This document shows positions 6,462 through 10,236 of a stretch of 10,236 bases of DNA, in pieces. Numbering within the stretch: position 1 is the stretch's first letter; every line of letters begins with the position of its first letter. Below the pieces are notes generated by a model. The model saw nothing but the letters and a program-made list of their open reading frames with translations. It was not told where the DNA came from and searched no databases. A program made the position numbers and the translations under genes. This DNA is from UBA2336 sp964597075 (lineage in GTDB: Bacteria > Bacteroidota > Bacteroidia > Cytophagales > Cyclobacteriaceae), in contig CAZQXC010000091.1 of assembly GCA_964597075.1 (NCBI GenBank), positions 1 through 10,236 of the forward strand, in the 5' to 3' direction.

Positions 6462-6962
6462 ATGAATCGATTAATAACATTTAGTTCCTTAAGTGTGTTG
6501 ATATTCTTATCCTCTTGTTTTAAACAAGAAGATATTCCATCCTTCGAAGAACAGTTAGCTAACGATCTGGCGGCTATTGATTCGTATCTTGCCCAAAATA
6601 GCATTGATGCGCTGTCGGATGACGATAATTTAATCCGGTATGTGATTCATGACGAAGGTGATGGGTCTTCCCCTAATTTAGAAAATTGTGTCACAACAAG
6701 TTATAAGGGTATGCTCTTTAACGGAAATGTGTTCGATCAAAGCAATAACCTATCTTTCCCTTTGAATCGTGTAATTGCAGGTTGGCAAGTTGGAATGCAG
6801 CAGTTAAATAAAGGTGATTCTGCCACATTTTATATTCCTTCCGGAATGGCTTATGGTCGTCAAGGAATTGGATCTATTCCCGGTAATGCAAATCTAATTT
6901 TCAATGTTAGGTTAAAGAATATTGGAATCACGTATAACAATACAACTGGTAGCTGCAACTAA
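6462..6962 (+). CDS. FKBP-type peptidyl-prolyl isomerase, single-domain lipoprotein
   Basis: This 166-residue protein has an N-terminal signal and a good lipobox, LSSC with Cys19. The linker FEEQLANDLAAIDSYLAQNS closely resembles KEEQLGKDIAIIDKYLADNN of the preceding protein. The FKBP domain follows (about 75-153) with YKGMLFNGNVFDQS, RVIAGWQVGM, FYIPSGMAYGRQG and LIFNVRL, keeping the usual pocket residues. It is probably an active prolyl isomerase at the cell envelope. It looks like a paralogue that lacks the first FKBP-like domain of its neighbour. After the domain it carries a short extra tail (ITYNNTTGSCN); the DNA for that tail also encodes the start of rdgB in another frame. Confidence 0.9.
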   Translation: MNRLITFSSLSVLIFLSSCFKQEDIPSFEEQLANDLAAIDSYLAQNSIDALSDDDNLIRYVIHDEGDGSSPNLENCVTTSYKGMLFNGNVFDQSNNLSFPLNRVIAGWQVGMQQLNKGDSATFYIPSGMAYGRQGIGSIPGNANLIFNVRLKNIGITYNNTTGSCN

Positions 6963-7524
6963 TAACCAGCATAAAATTGAAGAGATGGGCGCCATACTGG
7001 GCTCATCTTTTTTATTAACAGGCCTGGCAGATGTTGGTTGCACCGAAGAACTACCGGAGACTCAGTCTACGCTGGAAGGTAACGCCCTTCAGAAAGCACA
7101 ATATGTTTTTGATCACTATGGTGCTGCTTGTTTTGCGGACGATACCGGACTTGAGGTAGAAGCTTTGCATGGAGAACCGGGTGTTTATTCTGCCCGATAT
7201 GCCGGTGAACAGCGAAATGCAGAGGATAATATGAATCTTCTCTTACAGAAGCTGACGGGCATCACAAATAGAACTGCACAATTTCGAACCGTAATAGCAC
7301 TTGTTGAGCCGAAGGGAACTAAACTTTTTGATGGCTTGGTACGGGGTGAAATAGTATTCGAAAGAAGAGGAGGGAAGGGGTTTGGGTATGACCCCATCTT
7401 TCAGCCCGAGGGTTTTAAACAGACATTCGCTGAAATGACGATGGAAGAGAAAAACAAGATAAGCCACAGAGCACTTGCGGTAAGAAAGCTGGTTGATTAT
7501 CTGAAGGAAACCTATAGCAGGTAA
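6922..7524 (+). CDS. rdgB: RdgB/HAM1 family XTP/dITP pyrophosphatase
   Basis: This 200-residue cytosolic enzyme hydrolyses noncanonical purine triphosphates (dITP, XTP) to monophosphates, keeping them out of DNA and RNA. Family motifs are complete: LVAATNNQHKIEEM (9-22), STLEGNALQKA (49-59), CFADDTGLEVEALHGEPGVY (70-89), RYAG (92-95), KGFGYDPIFQPEG (152-164) and KNKISHRALA (177-186). An in-frame TAA at 6913-6915 limits how far upstream it can start, and the only reasonable start after it is TTG at 6922. That places the start inside the FKBP gene with a 41-nt out-of-frame overlap, suggesting translational coupling. The encoded N-terminus is a few residues longer than in common relatives. Confidence 0.93.
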   Translation: MESRITIQLVAATNNQHKIEEMGAILGSSFLLTGLADVGCTEELPETQSTLEGNALQKAQYVFDHYGAACFADDTGLEVEALHGEPGVYSARYAGEQRNAEDNMNLLLQKLTGITNRTAQFRTVIALVEPKGTKLFDGLVRGEIVFERRGGKGFGYDPIFQPEGFKQTFAEMTMEEKNKISHRALAVRKLVDYLKETYSR

Positions 7525-7561
7525 TCACTGATGTTTGTATTTTCATGCCGATATCCTATTC

Positions 7562-8179
7562 ATGACTAAACCTTATACCATTGGCATTACCGGAGGCAGT
7601 GGTTCCGGGAAAACATATTTTCTAAAGAACCTGTCAGACCGGTTTTCGGATGAACAGATTTGTCTTATTTCACAAGACAACTACTATCATCCTCGTGACA
7701 GGCAAAAAGAGGATGATCGTGGTGTCAAGAATTTTGATTTGCCCGAAGCGATTAATCACGAGCAGTTTCATAAGGATATTCTTCAGCTGAAGAGCGGGAA
7801 TATCTTATACAAAACAGAATATACCTTCAACAATCCAAGCGCTACACCTAAAAATCTGGTATTCAAACCTGCACCTGTGCTGATTATTGAAGGCCTGTTT
7901 ATTCAATACTTTCCGGAAATTGAAAGGGAACTTGATCTTAGTATTTTCATTGAGGCGAAAGATCATGTGAAATTATCCAGGCGAATCAGGCGCGATAGCG
8001 AGGAGCGAGGCTACGACCTGAATGATGTACTTTACCGCTATCACCACCATGTTATGCCGGTTTATGAACGTATGATTGAACCCCTAAAGCATAATGCCGA
8101 TCTGGTAATTCCTAATAACAGTCATTTTGAGCGGGCACTTGGGGTTTTAATTCTCGCCATTCAGGCAAAATTGACCTGA
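7562..8179 (+). CDS. udk: Uridine kinase (P-loop nucleoside kinase)
   Basis: This 205-residue cytosolic enzyme is expected to phosphorylate uridine (and cytidine) to the monophosphate in pyrimidine salvage. It has a Walker A motif GGSGSGKT (11-18), SQDNYYH (37-43) with the aspartate expected near the nucleoside, and NFDLPEAIN (57-65), which corresponds to the 'FDHP' substrate motif with Leu in place of His. LIIEGLFI (107-114) and RRIRRDSEERG (140-150), the lid region, follow. ATG 7562 is chosen because an in-frame TTG at 7535 would add nine residues before the family start. It lies 37 nt after rdgB on the same strand. The family is clear; the His-to-Leu change leaves some room for a different nucleoside or a phosphoribulokinase-type substrate. 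Confidence 0.87.
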   Translation: MTKPYTIGITGGSGSGKTYFLKNLSDRFSDEQICLISQDNYYHPRDRQKEDDRGVKNFDLPEAINHEQFHKDILQLKSGNILYKTEYTFNNPSATPKNLVFKPAPVLIIEGLFIQYFPEIERELDLSIFIEAKDHVKLSRRIRRDSEERGYDLNDVLYRYHHHVMPVYERMIEPLKHNADLVIPNNSHFERALGVLILAIQAKLT

Positions 8180-8234
8180 TTTCTGGTCCTTTTCAATTTT
8201 TTATACTCCTGCTTTCATTTTTGGTTCAATTCCC

Positions 8235-8242
8235 TACTTTTG
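8235..8242 (+). promoter_or_regulatory. Putative -7 element upstream of the small exported ORF
   Basis: TACTTTTG fully matches the Bacteroidota -7 consensus TAnnTTTG. With initiation a few bases downstream, the mRNA would begin about 3-7 nt before ATG 8252, so the transcript would be nearly leaderless. The -33 region lacks a TTG at standard spacing (the nearest, 8221-8223, is too close). It would separate the small ORF and secD from the udk transcript. Confidence 0.4.
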
Positions 8243-8251
8243 TAGGCCTTT

Positions 8252-8605
8252 ATGAAACCCTTGAAAAAAACACGTTTTTGGAGCCTTGCGCTTGGAGTAC
8301 TCACTGCCTTTGTGATTGTTTTCTCACAGGTGTTCTACGTTGCAAACACTGAACAGTTTACTCAGGATCATTCCGATACCGAACAGCAAAGTCCAGAATC
8401 AGAGGAAAAAGGTCAGGTAACACTTTCTACTTACTCTTTACCTTCCTCGTCAACATCATTGGTACTGAACCATGATTTTTCCTTCATTCAGGAAATACTT
8501 TTTTATGCGCAGAAACCTGAAGGTACACCTACTATTATCCAACGCTCGGTTGGCAAATTATTCAAAGCACTCTTTCAGTTCATCATTTCACCGAACGCAC
8601 CCTAA
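8252..8605 (+). CDS. Small exported or membrane-anchored protein upstream of secD, function unknown
   Basis: I do not recognise a family. The 117-residue product begins MKPLKKTRFW and then has a hydrophobic stretch (11-30), giving a signal sequence or single N-terminal anchor. The next ~30 residues (31-60) are polar, rich in Glu, Gln, Ser and Asp, and look disordered. A Ser-rich strand (60-72) follows, then a more hydrophobic region with FSFIQEILFYAQ (77-87). The C-terminus is basic and hydrophobic (RSVGKLFKALFQFIISP, 98-114) and ends NAP followed directly by TAA, so proline is the last codon. It has its own promoter-like site and lies 96 nt before secD, separated from it by a hairpin with T-tract. 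The coding call rests on codon pattern, the signal-like start and position. A Sec-reporting leader peptide is one possibility; an ordinary small envelope protein is another. Confidence 0.7.
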   Translation: MKPLKKTRFWSLALGVLTAFVIVFSQVFYVANTEQFTQDHSDTEQQSPESEEKGQVTLSTYSLPSSSTSLVLNHDFSFIQEILFYAQKPEGTPTIIQRSVGKLFKALFQFIISPNAP

Positions 8606-8618
8606 TCTTTTTTCTCAA

Positions 8619-8665
8619 CTTCAATCGATTAGAAGAACTCCATTAGGTTGAAGCATTCTTTTTTT
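8619..8665 (+). terminator. Hairpin plus T-tract between the small ORF and secD (terminator or attenuator candidate)
   Basis: CTTCAATC (8619-8626) pairs with GGTTGAAG (8646-8653), with one T-G wobble and a 19-nt loop. CATTC and seven Ts (8659-8665) follow. It starts 14 nt after the stop codon of the small ORF and ends 36 nt before the secD ATG. A competing short pairing exists between TCAAC (about 8614-8618) and GTTGA (8647-8651). The stem is A/T-rich and the loop large, so its strength is uncertain. The remaining sequence to secD is AT-rich, with no clear consensus promoter. Confidence 0.4.
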
Positions 8666-8701
8666 AAAATATTAATTACTCAATCTTAATTAAAATACTA
8701 T

Positions 8702-10236
8702 ATGCAAAACAAAGGATTTGTTATTGTTCTAACCGCCATCGTAACAGCGCTCTGCCTGTATTACCTATCGTTTTCGTTTGTGTCAAACAGGGTACAGCAA
8801 GATGCTATCGATTACGCCACAGAAGCCAGCGGTGTTATCGACCTGGGTAAGAAACAGGCTTACCTTGATTCCGTGTGGAGTAAACCTGTCTATAATTTGT
8901 TTGGAATAGAATTCACCTACAAGGAAGTTAAAGATAATGAACTCAGTCGCGGGCTCGACTTACAGGGCGGTATGCATGTTACACTGGAGGTTTCTCCGGT
9001 TGATATTATTAAAGGTTTGAGTGGCAATAGTAAAGACTCTTCCTTTGTAAAAGCATTATCGAAGGCCCAGGCAAGGGAGAAGAGCAGCCAGGAGCGTTTC
9101 ACTACCTTGTTTTTTGAGGCTTACCGTGAAGATAATCCGGGCGCAAAATTAGCTCCAGTCTTTTCTTCGACTACAACCCGTGGTCGTATCAGTCTTAATG
9201 ATGCGGACGAACAGGTAATCATGGTAGTTAATGAGGAAGTTGAACGCGCAATAGATCGGTCATATACCATTTTAAAGAATCGTATTGATCAGTTTGGAAC
9301 ATCTCAGCCAAACATTCAACGCTTGCCAGGCACCGGAAGAATTCAAATCGAGATTCCAGGAGCAGATAACCCAGCCAGGGTACGTAAGTTGTTACAAGGA
9401 GTTGCCAGATTGGAGTTTTGGGATGTCGTTGAACCGAATGATATCAACAGCTCGTTGATGGCCATCAATGCAGCCTTAGTAAAGGAGCAACAAATACGGT
9501 CAGCAAAAACAGCAATTACTGCTTCAGATGAAGCTGCTACGATTGAGACAACTGAAGTAACGCAGTCAGACTCACTATCCGAACTGGAGAAGCAACTTCA
9601 AACGGCATCCGTAGGCGACACCACACTTCAAAGTTTGGATTCGCTTCAAAACCTTAACATCTCCGCCCTTTTCGCAAAGAGCACACCTCCCGGAACTTTC
9701 CGTTATGCCATTAAGGATACTGCTGAGATCAACCGTATTTTCAGTAGAACAGAAATTAAAAGTTTGTTGCCACGCAATGTGGGTGTGTATTGGGGTAATA
9801 AGCCTGATACTGATTTCGGGCCAACCGAAGGCCTGCAACTATATTTTCTTGAACTTGGCCGTTCCGGCCAACCCAAATTAACCGGTGAAGTGATAAACGA
9901 TGCCCGCCAGGATCTGGACGAATATGCGCGTCCATCGGTAAGCATGACCATGAATGCCACCGGTACACGGGTGTGGGCTAAGATGACCGCTGAGGCTGCC
10001 AGTAAAACACCACGAGGACGCATTGCTATTGTTTTGGATAACGCGGTGTACTCTGCTCCCTCTGTAAACGGAGAAATTCCAAATGGAAATTCACAGATCT
10101 CAGGAAATTTTACTGTTGATGAGGCAAAGGATTTAGCCAACATCTTAAAAGCCGGATCGCTTCCTGCACCAACCAAAATTGTAGAAGAAGCCATTGTTGG
10201 CCCTACACTTGGTAAGCTGGCTCAAAACCAGGGTTT
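8702..10236 (+). CDS. secD: Protein translocase subunit SecD (probably SecDF fusion), 5' part (partial)
   Basis: The frame stays open from ATG 8702 to the window edge: 511 complete codons, no stop. Residues 6-28 form the first membrane segment. ELSRGLDLQGGMHVTLEV (80-97) is the conserved SecD D1 signature. RSYTILKNRIDQFGTSQPNI (187-206) and RIQIEIPGADNPARVRKLL lie in the periplasmic P1 region. After LEFWDVVEP is a long, polar, low-conservation insert (about 261-328). The next recognisable block is ARPSVSMTMNATG. NILKAGSLPAPTKI (480-493) and VGPTLG (499-504) lead into the second membrane segment. SecD with SecF uses the proton gradient to pull proteins out of SecYEG at the inner membrane. Bacteroidota usually encode SecD and SecF as one ~1000-residue chain; the fusion point lies outside the window. 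Confidence 0.95.
   Translation, partial: MQNKGFVIVLTAIVTALCLYYLSFSFVSNRVQQDAIDYATEASGVIDLGKKQAYLDSVWSKPVYNLFGIEFTYKEVKDNELSRGLDLQGGMHVTLEVSPVDIIKGLSGNSKDSSFVKALSKAQAREKSSQERFTTLFFEAYREDNPGAKLAPVFSSTTTRGRISLNDADEQVIMVVNEEVERAIDRSYTILKNRIDQFGTSQPNIQRLPGTGRIQIEIPGADNPARVRKLLQGVARLEFWDVVEPNDINSSLMAINAALVKEQQIRSAKTAITASDEAATIETTEVTQSDSLSELEKQLQTASVGDTTLQSLDSLQNLNISALFAKSTPPGTFRYAIKDTAEINRIFSRTEIKSLLPRNVGVYWGNKPDTDFGPTEGLQLYFLELGRSGQPKLTGEVINDARQDLDEYARPSVSMTMNATGTRVWAKMTAEAASKTPRGRIAIVLDNAVYSAPSVNGEIPNGNSQISGNFTVDEAKDLANILKAGSLPAPTKIVEEAIVGPTLGKLAQNQG

Noticed and set aside
7535..7561. TTG start adding nine residues to the uridine kinase
   Set aside because: ATG 7562 gives the family-typical short segment before the P-loop, and the extra residues carry no recognisable signal.
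8666..8701. Separate consensus promoter for secD
   Set aside because: The stretch is AT-rich, but I found no TAnnTTTG element with a spaced TTG, so no promoter is called here.
9703..10194. 163-codon ORF on the minus strand within secD
   Set aside because: It is fully antisense to strongly conserved SecD coding sequence, and its peptide has no recognisable family features.

Overview
The window looks like a chromosomal piece of a Bacteroidota bacterium, most likely Cytophagales-like. The basis is protein character (SecD with a long Bacteroidota-style insert, FKBP lipoproteins, a FucP-type sugar permease, a single-domain NadR-type kinase end), moderate GC, a lack of clear Shine-Dalgarno sequences, and several promoter-like sites of the Bacteroidota type (TTG ... 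TAnnTTTG). Placement below phylum is inference. Most of the window is core metabolism and housekeeping; no phage, transposase, CRISPR array, tRNA or rRNA was seen.

Layout. 1-248 (+): 3' end of a NadR-like nicotinamide riboside kinase. 246-398: a 153-bp imperfect palindromic repeat that contains the kinase stop codon and separates it from the convergent sugar permease (411-1715, -). Divergent from the permease are a sugar-nucleotide-type nucleotidyltransferase (1746-2663, +) and a NahK-like sugar 1-kinase (2657-3712, +), which overlap; together the three suggest import, 1-phosphorylation and nucleotide activation of a sugar. 3713-3916 has no convincing gene but holds a hairpin, a degenerate copy of the same repeat class and a second hairpin. 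ndk (3917-4336, -) faces it.

4496-8166 (+) is a tightly packed run: nrnA (DHH phosphoesterase), two FKBP-type prolyl isomerase lipoproteins, rdgB (noncanonical dNTP pyrophosphatase; TTG start inside the preceding gene) and udk (uridine kinase). Nucleotide turnover (ndk, nrnA, rdgB, udk) is the common theme, with envelope protein folding (the FKBPs) embedded in it.

8252-8605 encodes a 117-residue unrecognised protein with an N-terminal export/anchor segment and a Pro-stop C-terminus. A hairpin plus T-tract follows, then secD or secDF (8702 to the window end, truncated). This arrangement of exported leader-like ORF, hairpin and Sec gene is the most interesting candidate in the window: it resembles secretion-monitor (SecM/VemP-type) control of Sec genes, but that is a hypothesis from position and shape only.
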